In this document: in pieces, positions 21,020-31,356 of the stretch | How positions within the stretch are numbered: the stretch's first letter is position 1 | How the letters are laid out: each line of letters opens with the position of its first letter | Assembly: GCA_030998225.1 (NCBI GenBank) | Contig: JAPYXD010000275.1 | Location: 1,612,001-1,676,000, forward strand | Length of the DNA stretch: 64,000 nucleotides | Direction of reading: 5' to 3' | Source: Diplolepis rosae | Taxonomy: Eukaryota; Arthropoda; Insecta; Hymenoptera; Diplolepididae | Translations under genes and position numbers: made by a program | Notes under the pieces: model-generated | Seen by the model: the letters and a program-made list of their open reading frames with translations, nothing else | The model's database searches: none | Told to the model about the DNA's origin: nothing

Positions 21020-21440
21020 CTTTTAAAATCAGTCCTATAAAATTAATTTTCCTTTAATGGAAAGAAAGAAAGATTGAATGACGAGATTTCTAAAACTCAA
21101 AGCGTCTGAAAATAATGTTTCATCGATGGAATCTATTATAGGAGCCGACGTTTTACAATTTGAGAACATAAAAAGATTTTGATTTGAAACAAGTAACTCA
21201 CTTTTAGCCTAGCAATGGAGTTAGAGATATTTATTTCTGCTGGTATTAAAACTTCACCGTCTTGTCTTCTTCTGACTGATACATGGGACTCAAATTATTC
21301 CGGTCGTACTTGTATCCGATCCACTTTTTTCTGATTCTTTTGCGTGAGCTATGATTATTATTTCTGAAATAAAAACCCCAGGGGTAGTCTCTGACCGTTT
21401 CCCGTCAATCCAATAGTCAACATAAACCAATGTGGAGGAA
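21020..21440 (-). pseudogene. Dispersed exon family (TTPGVFISE), minus-strand copy
   Basis: On the minus strand this matches 49225-49640 over about 400 bases, both in the coding part (VYVDYWIDGKRSETTPGVFISE, then an IIIIAHAKESE block) and beyond the shared GTGAGT donor into the presumed intron. The frame here stops after a short tail (at 21290), where the other copy continues, so this copy is degraded. The upstream minus-strand extension to 21634 is hydrophobic and not shared. Function unknown; a fragment of a transposon gene is the likeliest explanation. Confidence 0.55.
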
Positions 21441-21639
21441 AAACTCCTCATGGAAATCAGGACGGAGGTGAAGGATATGGAAGACAAAACAAAACATAGA
21501 ACACTTAGATAGTTGCATAAAATTAGTCTGCTTGTGCTGGTAAATAAGCTAAGTGCTTTCGATATAAACAGCATGAAATAAAATAATAGCTTGTCAGCAA
21601 GCGCAAGGGAAGATAACGGGAACACCGAGCTCATATGGA

Positions 21640-22250
21640 GATAAGACGCACAGACCAGTTAAAAGATTGGTATCAGAGGCCGATGAAAACTGGACAAATG
21701 TGGAGAGGCGTAAAAAGAAGGCGCGGTATCCACCTCATGCTGAAAATCCGACCAACCCAAGAAGCAGGGTTAGACACAAGAGATTCCGTCCTAAAGCAGT
21801 CATAATTAAACCAGCAGAAGTCTGAAACTATACAGAGGTCGTTGGGACCATAAAATCAAAGGTCAAGCCGGAGGATTCCTCAGTTAAAAAATTCGTTTGC
21901 AACCCGTCTATGTTCGCTTTTTCATCGGAGTCGACTCATGTTCGGTTTAGACCCGTAAATGGCGTATGTAATATACATATCTATACATTAATGTACACAC
22001 AAGTCTTGAAAACTTAAAAAATATGTCTAGATTTTCCTCTCAGGAGTTCAGTTATCATCAAAGCTATATGAAAAATGAGACAAGATGATGTGCTGCATGA
22101 ATTAGATGGAACATGTGAAAATAGGACCAAGTTTGGTGAAGCTTTGGAGCGAGCAGTGGAGAGTGTCGGAGAAGTCCGCCAACTCTCGCTGAAAAACCAG
22201 ATAGCGATACTAAATCTGGATGTAGACACTGAACCAGAGAAAAATAATCG
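21640..22250 (+). pseudogene. R1-clade ORF1 remnant, second family
   Basis: Plus-strand translation gives the ORF1 block NWTNVERRKKKARYPP, the R1-type motif KAVIIKPAEV.NYTEVVGTI (compare SGYAIRVSAKDGESYADIL of the large element here), interrupted by a stop near 21823. After a decayed gap it continues with FGEALERAVESVGEVRQLSL and LDVDTEPEE (22110-22240), the counterpart of the RSLEVRDLDETVTREEV region. It is truncated before the zinc knuckles. It belongs to the same clade as the 5.8-12.3 kb element but to a different, diverged family. Confidence 0.6.
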
Positions 22251-22654
22251 ACACATTTTATTTTTTTTTCAATGTGATACTTAAAAATTTCGAGATATAA
22301 TTTTTTTAAGTTTGGCACTCGGGAAAATTTTTTTTTCTAACAGCTCACTGTAAAATCAGTTTTGAATATAAAACGTAACCCTAACACGTGAAATGTGCGA
22401 CAAAGTACAAGCTTTCAAAAAAATTATAGCACACATTTCGTTGTTTTTTTTTGTAGTAACAATATAGTACATTTTTATCAACATTGAAAAAAAAAACGTG
22501 TCGATTATTTTTCGAATTAAGAAGGCAAAAAAAATATTTCGTCGGAAAAAAAATTTTGACTGTAAATCTCCTATGAAATGACCCATATGCTTTCTATCCT
22601 TCACCTAATTATTAACTTAACGCATTGCGTTATACTTACTTTATCGTGTGACCT
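22251..22654. other. Noncoding AT-rich stretch
   Basis: No supported gene; homopolymer-rich. The small open frames overlapping it have no recognisable features. Confidence 0.4.
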
Positions 22655-23115
22655 ACAGAAGAAAACTACGTTTATTTCCTCGATTGTCTTGTTGTTCTTT
22701 GAAAGACCGTAGCTGGAAGGGGGATTACCTCTAAAATTGTTGCCAAAGTTAGAATCAGATAGTGAATCTATTAACTTTAAGAGGTATTGAGCAGAGTAGT
22801 TTATATGAATCAAAATATAAAACAGGTCATTGAAAAAAGAAATATCACTTTAGTGATATTTTTTATTTTTTGCTTGGCTAAACTGTTAGAAATGTTTACA
22901 AATCCAAACAGTTTTTACGTTATTCAAGTAGCGTGGAATTCTAAGATATTTATAATACTTATAAGCAAAATATCTTAAAAATTAAAAAAGTTTAATGAAT
23001 TTTTTGGAGAATTTTTTAAAACTACGAAACGGATATTGAATAAAAACATTCCACTCGCACAGCAACTGGATGCTCGTTGGGAATCTCCTAGATCCCCCAC
23101 TCGGTTAACGTACTA
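22655..23115 (+). repeat. Dispersed repeat, copy 1 (shared with gene promoter flank)
   Basis: It aligns over roughly 450 bases with the reverse complement of 38600-39055. Shared blocks include CTCGATTGTCTTGTTGTTC, CCTCTAAAATTGTTG, AGAGGTATTGAGCA, TTGCTTGGCT, CAAGTAGCGTGGAATTCTA, TACGAAACGGATATT and the GATCCCCCACTC end. No reading frame is conserved between the copies. Confidence 0.8.
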
Positions 23116-24070
23116 TTTAAAGCAATAAAATTAGATAAATTATTTTTGAAGTTTTTACCAGTATACTGTATTTGATTCATAAGAAAAAAGTTTTTAATCA
23201 AATAAATGATTTAGAAAAAAATGTCTATCATTATAGAATTTTTTACTACGAATTGAAGGAATGTAGTTCAAAACGATTCCTTAAATTCAAATAAAACTTT
23301 TTTCTGAGTGCACGGATCCTTTGAGCTTCTATTTTTTTGGTGTTCTCATTGTGACGCTCGCGCTCGATATAAATATGAAACTGATTTATTTGTAGAAATG
23401 GACACAAGATGTACTGCCATAACTGAGTCTTAGCTGCTGCCCTCTCTAAAATTGAATCAATGAGATTTTCACCGAATCAATCAGTAGTGTAGGCATTCAC
23501 TGAAAAATCAGTGGTTTCTGCCAATTTACTGGTGAAATCAGTGAAAATGTTCGCAGAAATAAATCAGTGACTATAAAATAACTGATTTATCCAATGATTG
23601 TTTTCACTGATTAATTCAGTTGCAAGTTTGGCGTTGAAAGTTATTTAATTCGCCTTTATATGAAATATCAGCTTCGTAAATTATTTCTAAAAATTAACAA
23701 TGCTTTATTACAAGTACAATTTGTTTGTACGTGATCTTTAATTTGCAAAATTCACAATGTATGTAGAAAGTATCATAAGAGCATGATGCGCTTGACGTCA
23801 CAAGGAACTCGTAACGTAGACAAAAGACAATAGAGCGGACTTCGTTTTCTCTGGCGTCATTTCACTTGAAACACGATTTAATTATTACATGTAGTGCAAA
23901 ATAATGTTAAAAAAGTGAATTTAATTGTCTATTTAGTCAATTTGAAGCAAATGCAAGTCAGAGCTTTAAGATTAAAATTCTGAACTCTTGCGTCCGTGAT
24001 TTTTAGCGCCACCAAACCATAACCTCAGTATTATTACGTTTCGCCTTGTATTAAAACAACGTATCGGTTT
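23116..24070. other. Noncoding stretch with an ATCAGTGA/TCACTGAT motif cluster
   Basis: No gene. Between 23455 and 23630 the motif ATCAGT or its complement occurs about eight times (for example CACTGAAAAATCAGTGG, GGTGAAATCAGTGAAAA, CACTGATTAATTCAGT), more than chance would give. Confidence 0.45.
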
Positions 24071-24190
24071 ATAAATTTGCGATATAAGAGTTTGAAATTG
24101 TCTACAAGGACACCTGTCGGCAACTTATCCTATCCGTTACGCGACAAGTGATTCTCCAATAATGTAGGCAGTGGCAGAAATTTCATACTA
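24071..24190 (-). repeat. Fragment of the tRNA-derived repeat
   Basis: It matches the 3' flank of the 19.97-20.9 kb units (GCGATATAAGAGTTTGAAATTGTCTAC region, then CAATAATGTAGGCAGTG), without the tRNA-like core. Confidence 0.75.
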
Positions 24191-25540
24191 AAGTAATTAA
24201 CCTAAATTATCATTCAATTTTTAATACGGTCGCTGAAGTAAATTTCGTAATATTGCTAACGTGAATTTTTTTTCACTCAAAGTTACCTGGACCTTGGGGA
24301 GTGCATTCATATTACGACACTCCTTTTTTGCATTCAGCTTCAAGGGGGAAAGTCCATGTAAACGCCTCAAAATCAGTCATTTTTTAAAAATGTTTTTGAA
24401 GGTGATAAAATAATTTTATTGTTTTAAATTTTTAACATAACTTTATTTAACCTTTCTAAAGTACAATATAAACAAATTTTTATTTTCTTATTTCCTTCCA
24501 AAATCAGGATAATTTTTCGTCTGTCGTCTTCGACGCGAAGTCGAAAAGTGCTCTATTTATCGCACATTGACCATTGATCTCAAACAAAAAAATTAGATTT
24601 CTTTCTTTTTATAACATATTAACTGGGAGGATGAACCTATAACACTAAAAAAACATAAAATTCAATATAAAATAAGCCTTTGTAAAAAAATTTAGAATTT
24701 TGGGTTATTTTTTCGACATTTTTGACCTCCAAAAAGTATTCTATTAACGCGAAATATCTGAAATTTTAACTTTATCCTTCCGATAATAATTTAGAGAAAA
24801 GCCTCTCAAATTTTCAGACAAATCGATCGATAACTTTTTGAGTTACAACACGAGCATTTAAAAAAAATACAGTTTCGAGATAATCGTGTTTAAAGTTTTA
24901 CTACAGTATAACGAGCAGTTTTAATTACTTGCCGATTAATCTGCAATCCCAGATCCATACAATAGTCCTTCTGAGTCTTCAAAAAACTGATTTTCTTCAA
25001 TCTGTTGCTGTTTGCGAGCTGTACGATTTTTTGACATTTTTGCATGGATTTCCCCCCATAATACGTTGTAACGTGGTAGATTACGTTAACTTTTTTACCT
25101 CGACCGGCAACGACAGGATCGAGCCCAAGCCACCTTTTTTAATTAAAAACTTAACTTTGTCAGGGATAGTCTGAGAGCTGCTCATAAAATTCTTTATTTT
25201 TATTGTTTTTCTGGCCGTTGCTCTTTTTTTTTGTTTCATCATTAACACCAGATTGAAGGCGCCGCCAAAAAAAGATCGCTGTGTTACCATCGCACGTCAG
25301 AGGGGTTCACCGGCAAGCCACAGAGGGCAACACCCAGCAGGCATGGCATCTGAAACGACCACGTGCTGCAGCCTATGGTTTCCACCACCGTCGCACCATT
25401 ATTATTATAATTAACATAGAAAGGGCATGGCGAATTGGAACACTTATAAATTACATTATATATTGTATATTAGATTGTTCTATTTGTAACTGCTGTGTTG
25501 TGCAGTACAAACTCTACGTAGTTTAAACGCACCCCTCTAC
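24191..25540. other. Noncoding stretch
   Basis: No supported gene. The sequence is AT-rich to 25080, then more mixed (25280-25400). Small open frames at 24929-25174 and 25281-25526 have no recognisable content. Confidence 0.4.
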
Positions 25541-25772
25541 GTTTTAAGCCAATGGGACAAGCTGACCGATAGACGCTTCAGCTCATTGGTTGCCTGGCGC
25601 CGTCGTCCTCACAAGGCGAGTCGCCCGCGCAAACCTGAGCTTCATGCGCGTGCGCTAGCCTTTCCAGCTGATGTAATAAAACTGCGCGACATCTTTGACG
25701 CGCAGCTTTATTCTGTCGTTGCGATCCGAGTAGCAAACAGCCAAAGAGGAAAAATTATTCTTTTATCCCCTA
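25541..25772 (+). promoter_or_regulatory. Possible CCAAT-type promoter region
   Basis: A GC-rich island with a CCAAT box (25549-25553) and an inverted ATTGG (25585-25589), followed by CpG-containing sequence, precedes the ATG at 25773. No TATA box is evident. Inferred from position only. Confidence 0.35.
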
Positions 25773-26403
25773 ATGGACGCCACCGGAAATTTTAACTTGG
25801 ACGAAGTTAGGCGCGAGATCGCGGCCAGATCCTCGGTAAGTCTGTGAGACTCTATTCCGGGCTGTTATAAAATTCTTATTTTTTTCAAACCGTGGCTCTC
25901 AGGCTCTCTTAGAGCTCTGCCTCTTTTCTTGTACCACGAGCCATGTTGGCCACAATATTTTATTAATATCATTTGTTAGATCTTTGAATTTGTATCGAGC
26001 CTGGGCCTTGCCCGATAACTAAATAAATTGTAGCTTAGTTCTTATTGCTTAATTTATTTTATTATTTTATTTGCACAAGAGCTTCTATGTTTAGGTTAAG
26101 ATTCCTTTCCTAACCTAAAACCTTGCCTGATCCGGACTCCCGAATCCATAATCACCCTAGCCGGAACCCCTGCTTGGCTTCGCTTTTTTTTTCTTGTTGC
26201 ATGCTAAGCTTTTATTTTCAGGGTCGTTGCTTTTATCAATATGGCGTCGAAAGACGCCAGGCGCTCATATTAGAAGCCGCCTTAGTAACGCTGGTGACAC
26301 CGAGGGTAATCCCGAATCCTCGGGTCCGCCTCGTTAAATACATTTTTATTTTGACGTTTCAGCGGAGGTCACCCGTTATAACGTGTATGTTAAACAAAAA
26401 ATA
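25773..26403 (+). CDS. Two-exon frame, possible Harbinger-type nuclease 5' end
   Basis: Exon 1 (25773-25835) encodes 21 residues beginning MDATGNFNLDEVRRE and ends at a consensus donor TCG|GTAAGT. The intron (25836-26221) ends in a strong pyrimidine tract and TTTTCAG. Exon 2 from 26222 stays open in the same phase to TAA at 26403 and begins with GRCFYQYGVERRQALILEA. That pattern resembles the R-rich RRxALI start of PIF/Harbinger nucleases. In another frame, 26362-26440 reads RYNVYVKQKIRNEEEYFRFF, matching the xYNxLVxELRxxDExxFxxFxRM region of the same family. A frameshifted, truncated Harbinger gene is therefore likely. Alternatively this is a short unknown host gene. Splicing is predicted, not proven. 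Confidence 0.4.
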
Positions 26404-26707
26404 AGAAATGAAGAAGAATATTTCCGCTTCTTTTTAAATAGAGCGAGACATAAAAAACGGGAGGATTTTGTATTCAACAGTAATATAAAGACAAATTTCA
26501 CACAATATATTAGCATATACTTGATATAATGTTTAACACATATTCAACATGTGTTGTTAACAATCGAGGATACATCAATAATAATTATTTAATGAATAAT
26601 TCTTTAAAATGAATACGCAACAAAAAATCCTCCTAATTTCTTGGTTACTATTGTGATTCTGATAAATTAAATAAAAAATGGTTCTAACTTTAATAGGTCT
26701 TATCCAC
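26404..26707. other. AT-rich spacer
   Basis: Nothing beyond the tail of the possible Harbinger fragment (to about 26525). Confidence 0.4.
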
Positions 26708-28100
26708 CTAGGCAGAACTTTTCCTCGTAGTATAGATTCTCTTGGGCTTAGAATTTTTATTTTCTTTAGGTGTCATCTTCACTCTCTTAGGGTTGGTAGG
26801 ATTTTCTTTCTTCACAGTTTCATTGGTGATCAATTTCGCTGGGCTTCTCTTCTTCCTGGATTGTGAAGGTGCCTTCCGTGTCTTTTCCTTTGGTCCGCTA
26901 TCTTTGTTCATGCCTTCCTCTTTCTTCTTGTTGCACTCTTAGTAGTAACCTCTGGTCCTTTTCCCTGTGAGTAACAAACTTGAATTCCATTGCAGTCTGG
27001 AGCATAAGATAGTTTAGCGAGTTTTCTCAGCTCCTTTGTTTTCTCTTTTTCTAAATTGTCATTTTTGTTGGACTGTTTTGAGATGAACATCATTTTCGTT
27101 ATAAGATAAAAACATACCACGCTGTGAGTCATCTGTCGCCTATGTTTCTCACAGCCAATCATTGGGAGAGGGGACAGTGCTTCGATTTCATCTGTCACAT
27201 GGAAGATGGTGTCCGCATTTAAAGATTCCGTTTGAATAGCTCGCAGTGTTCCGCGTTTTAGCAAAGAAATCAACTCAAACAATTAATTCAATCCAGCTAC
27301 ATATATCAGTACATAATCTGATGTTCCATACTCAAAGTAATCATGCTCATCTAATAGAGTGGCAGCATCATACAAAACTTCAGTACTTCTTCCTTTATCG
27401 AGAATTGAGTCTATTTATCGTTCCAATGATCTCTTCTTTCATCAGCATCTGTGATGTCTTTAATACTGAGTAGAACATCAATTATTTCTCCTCCAGAAAT
27501 ATTGCATCCGTTTGTTGTCTTTACTACAGAGTACGCAGAGATCAATTTATACATTATACATTAGAATTGTGGAAAATTTATACTACAAGCGTAAAGTTAA
27601 ATGTTAAAATCGATTTATATGCGTACCGCCAAAGTATCTTTTCACATTTTTCTTTAGCAGAAACTTGTGAAATAGTTTGAGATTCAGAACGTGCACATGC
27701 TTTAGAAAAACAATTTGCATCACCATCCACTTTTGAGAAAGACTTTTTCGAGCCATGCAAAGAAAGAGGGCAATCAGTTGCAGGTTGTTGTAAAAACGTA
27801 CCACATTTTTCTGTAGATGTTTCACGTTATCAGGTACCTTCCTTTCTCCTAGGAAGTGTGCGTATTCCAGTACGTTTTTTAGAAACATAGACGGCACTAC
27901 ATTTGCCTTCAACGCCGGTTTTTTCCTTTCCATGGAGAAATATGTTCCATCAGGCACTTTTCATTCAGGATAGTTCCACCAAATATCTTTATGCTTGAAG
28001 CGCAGATGACATAAGACATCAGTACTTTTTAGTACTTCACGTTTTAGTGAAGCTTCTCTTCCCGTCAAAGAAATATATTAAAATAAGCTTTATTTATAAA
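26708..28100 (-). pseudogene. P-element-like transposon remnant (THAP end and C-terminus)
   Basis: Minus strand. Upstream part 28075-27600: the second half of a THAP domain with LCHLRF (the CxxH His replaced by Arg), DIWWNYPE, a stop at about 27958, then KVPDGTYFSMERKKPALKAN and VVPSMF, the AVPTIF-type end of THAP domains. Downstream part 27280-26950: IGCEKHRRQMTHSVVCFYLI and KTKELRKLAKL, resembling the C-terminal helix region of P-like transposases, then a Lys/Pro-rich tail (26911-26708). The RNase-H-like catalytic core that should lie between the two parts is missing. In intact elements the THAP domain binds the transposon ends. Dead. Confidence 0.65.
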
Positions 28101-28314
28101 AAATGCTTTCCAATAAATAGGGAATACACACTTTATACTACACGAAAATAAAGAAATGTTATTCATTAGATACATGTTGAACTACTTAACTAGAAATTTA
28201 ATTTCAATAAAAGTTAGATAAAATCTGCACAAAAGATTACAGTTAAAAAAAGTTATAGTTACAAATATTGCAACTTAGGTTGGCATTACTTACCATTCTT
28301 GGTGCACGAAAAAA

Positions 28315-28824
28315 GTGGCTTTTTCCCCATTTTTCCGAAAATTAGATTTTACATCAGTGGTAGAGTCACAACCGGGAATAAATCACTTCATTTTCTACGA
28401 CTTTTCAAATAAAATGGACCGACAACCCACGAAAGTTTCAACATTAAAATTGGTGGTTATGTGTGAAAAAGCCGGAAAACAAGTCAGATTCTGTCCAGCT
28501 GAGGCGCTGAAATTCGATTCAGTCAAATTATTCTATTTCCCAACTCCACGAATTATTCAAGAAAACCACGATCAATCCAAGTCAAGTTCCCAGCCTAAGA
28601 TAAGTCTCCTTATACTCCTCCGTGGCGCTTACGCTCGGCCGTACGCACTGACTTTGACGGATCCTACGTATGTTAAAGACCACGCGCTAAATTCCTTGAC
28701 CGCTGGTATCGATGTTATGGATGCAATAGTATTTCTGGAACTACTTAAATCCATTCAATCACTATTCCTATTATTAATTATACATAAAGCTTGGGTAGCT
28801 GCAAAATTGTCGGCCAGTGAGTAA
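28315..28824 (+). CDS. Orphan open frame, 169 residues
   Basis: A single open frame from ATG 28315 to TAA 28822. Visible features: a first half with two Cys in VVMCEKAGKQVRFCP, a Ser/Gln-rich linker, and a second half with AYARPYALTLTDPTYVKDHA followed by a hydrophobic helix (residues about 135-158, LLKSIQSLFLLLIIHKAW), which could be a membrane segment. No family recognised, no signal peptide, no clear neighbours in the same orientation. It may be a piece of a mobile element or a chance frame; its codon usage is less AT-biased than the flanks, which favours former coding status. Confidence 0.35.
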   Translation: MAFSPFFRKLDFTSVVESQPGINHFIFYDFSNKMDRQPTKVSTLKLVVMCEKAGKQVRFCPAEALKFDSVKLFYFPTPRIIQENHDQSKSSSQPKISLLILLRGAYARPYALTLTDPTYVKDHALNSLTAGIDVMDAIVFLELLKSIQSLFLLLIIHKAWVAAKLSASE

Positions 28825-30470
28825 TACATTACTAAAAGCATCTGAACCAGCGTTTTTCTGAAAATATAAAAAATCGAAAGGTTGTCCGATTGTAAAACAT
28901 TCCAAAGGGCAATCTAAAATCCAGATGTCGACCTACAACTTGTCAACATTCTGGAATATTTAGATCATGATCCAGAAATTATCATTAAATAATAAAATGC
29001 CAAGTCGACAAAAGTTCTCACTTGGCAATAGACATGGAGAATTTCAAAACTACCAGGTATTTAGGCCTTCAATATTTTCAAATCCTTCCTTAGCAAAAAT
29101 TCCTCTTCACAGAAATCACGCCACATAGAAATAATTTCAAGTCATCACTATTCCCCACCTGAATGACATCGATACAAGTTTACGAGGTAAATTAAATTGA
29201 AATCAAAGCAAGACACGGTTCTTTGCTTTTGTCCGTCCGCGGTTCAGAACAAGCGCATCCTATCACTTGGTTAGTTTACCTAGGTTGGTAAAAAGACCTA
29301 GCCAGAACTACAAACTGGGGATTGCAATTGGGCGGACGTCAACAATTTTTAAATCTTCCCTCCGACGAAAGCCGTTCGCGGGTTTGTCGCGCTAAAAATT
29401 ATATAACTAAATTTTTATCTCTACACTTCGGGCTGAAATAATATTTTAAGTGCTCCGGTGGTCGGTTAGCCGCAAGAGTTAACTGTGCGTTCAGAGCCTG
29501 GCGTTGACAATCAAAATTTTCGAAAAATAATCCTGTCGTCGAATCTCAAAACGACGAGAAGATATTTTTCGAGAAGCTATATTAAGATTATAAATATCGA
29601 AAGTGGAGAAGAAAAACAATTTAAAGGTACTGGTTTCTTTCTGGTTAAAAGCCATCCATATCTTGACTTTTATGAATTTAATAAAAGCAAAGAAGCAGAG
29701 AATATTTGTGGTGCTTGCATGTGTGCAAGTTCATAACCACGTGCCGTCTGTGAAAATAAGAAGGACAAGAGTGAATAACTTTTAGTCACCAAATTAAAAA
29801 GTTCGAAGCTCAGCTGAATCTGAGGGTCTAGGGAAGCAAAATCAACCTTCTTACTCCTGTCCTTACCCTACTAACTGGTAGGATTAAGATACAAACTATC
29901 GGTGAGCTGTATCGTTTTCTTTTTATAATATTTTATTGATAATGATTAATAGAATCTGGAAGCAAAACCTTTTCGATTGGGCTCCTTCGAAATTAAGTAA
30001 ATCTTTTTGTGATTCACCGAAATTCAATCGCTTTATATTTGTTTTTTTTTTGGCAGGAAGCTAGGGAAGATGTCGGAAAGCGATTCCACTTAAAAATAAA
30101 AAAAAAGGGACACGAAAGTGCCCTGCAGTTTGTAGCCTCCGCGTTTTTCTTTTAAGGCTTCCTCACCATACATATGACGTAACTTTTTAGCAGTCTGTGC
30201 TGCGTTCTTTCCTTTATGCTAATAAAATAGCAAAATATGACGGAAATGCTCGTTTTCACACTTCATCTTAAATTTGATGCCAAACTTATAACTATGAACG
30301 AAATTACGCGCAATTGGTATAATATAACAAAAAGTGAATTAAAAAAAAGAAATTATGCATATAGTATAAAAATTATTATTTTCGCCGGATAGAGACCTAG
30401 TTTATAATAAGGGAAACTTGTCAGCGGCTCACGATTTCCCTTTTAATATCTGTAAAAACGATAGGAAGGT
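28825..30470. other. Noncoding stretch
   Basis: No supported gene. An 83-residue frame (29485-29736) with RSYIKIINIESGEEKQFKGT is open but unrecognised. GC-richer patches lie at 29220-29480. Confidence 0.4.
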
Positions 30471-30472
30471 AA

Positions 30473-31347
30473 GGGAGATGTACCAGGTACGGGACGGGTT
30501 TTGTTTTTCGGCCATATCTTTTGACTGAGTTAATATTTTGAGTTCATATAAGAATAAAATTGAAGCTAATGTATTTGCGCAACTTTTATCTCAGTATGGT
30601 ATATTGATATCTTACATAGAAAAAAAATTAGGACAATTTTCGTAAAGTGATATTTTTCGGACCAAAAAATTTTTGGCAACAGGTACGGGAAACCTAGAAA
30701 AATCCGCTGAAAATGAGAAAATATGAAGTAAGAACACCGTAAATAAAGAAAATGTCAATTTTCATTGATTCTGAAAGATTTCAGTGGCAAAAAGGAATAT
30801 AAAAAATGGTGTTTTTTTATTACTTCAATCTAATTGACAAATAGACAAAACGAAATCAAAATGTTATTTTAATTGTTTAAAAACACTTTGGTTCCATAAA
30901 AATGCCGATACATGGCGGAAAAAATGAGAAAAATACATTTTATGTAAAAAAATCCAAGTGTCACATACCTCGTGACACAAGCTGTCCCGCACCCGGAACA
31001 TGACGCCATTTTTAGATGATGCCACAAATTTATGAAATGTTCGCAAATTGGCTCAATGCACCATTTCATCATAAAATAGATGGAAAATACTAAATTTATA
31101 TGCAAAACACTCACCTTGTTCTGCTGAATAACTTTGAATAACAGCACTTTGAAAATAATTCGATAAAACTTTTTAAAATGATTTTCACACACGATGTCTT
31201 GAGCTAACACAAGGAATGCGACTATTCACATCGGTGTTCTACCCAAAATTATCTACTGTAATTAAAAACATTTGGCACTACTTTAATTAGCCATATTGGT
31301 ATTCTAACATTGAAAGAATCAGCTCTCACGCAACTGGTACATCTCCC
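30473..31347. mobile_element. 875-bp element with GGGAGATGTACCAG inverted ends
   Basis: The left end GGGAGATGTACCAGGT and the right end CTGGTACATCTCCC are inverted copies. The interior has no transposase. The flanks (ATAGGAAGGTAA before, ATAGATATGTAA after) are similar but not identical, so the target duplication is undecided. The left flank resembles part of the adjacent satellite monomer (ATAGGAAGGTA). Confidence 0.65.
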
Positions 31348-31356
31348 ATAGATATG

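Noticed and set aside
29485..29736. Small gene (83 residues)
   Set aside because: No promoter, signal or splice evidence and no recognisable motif; could be chance.
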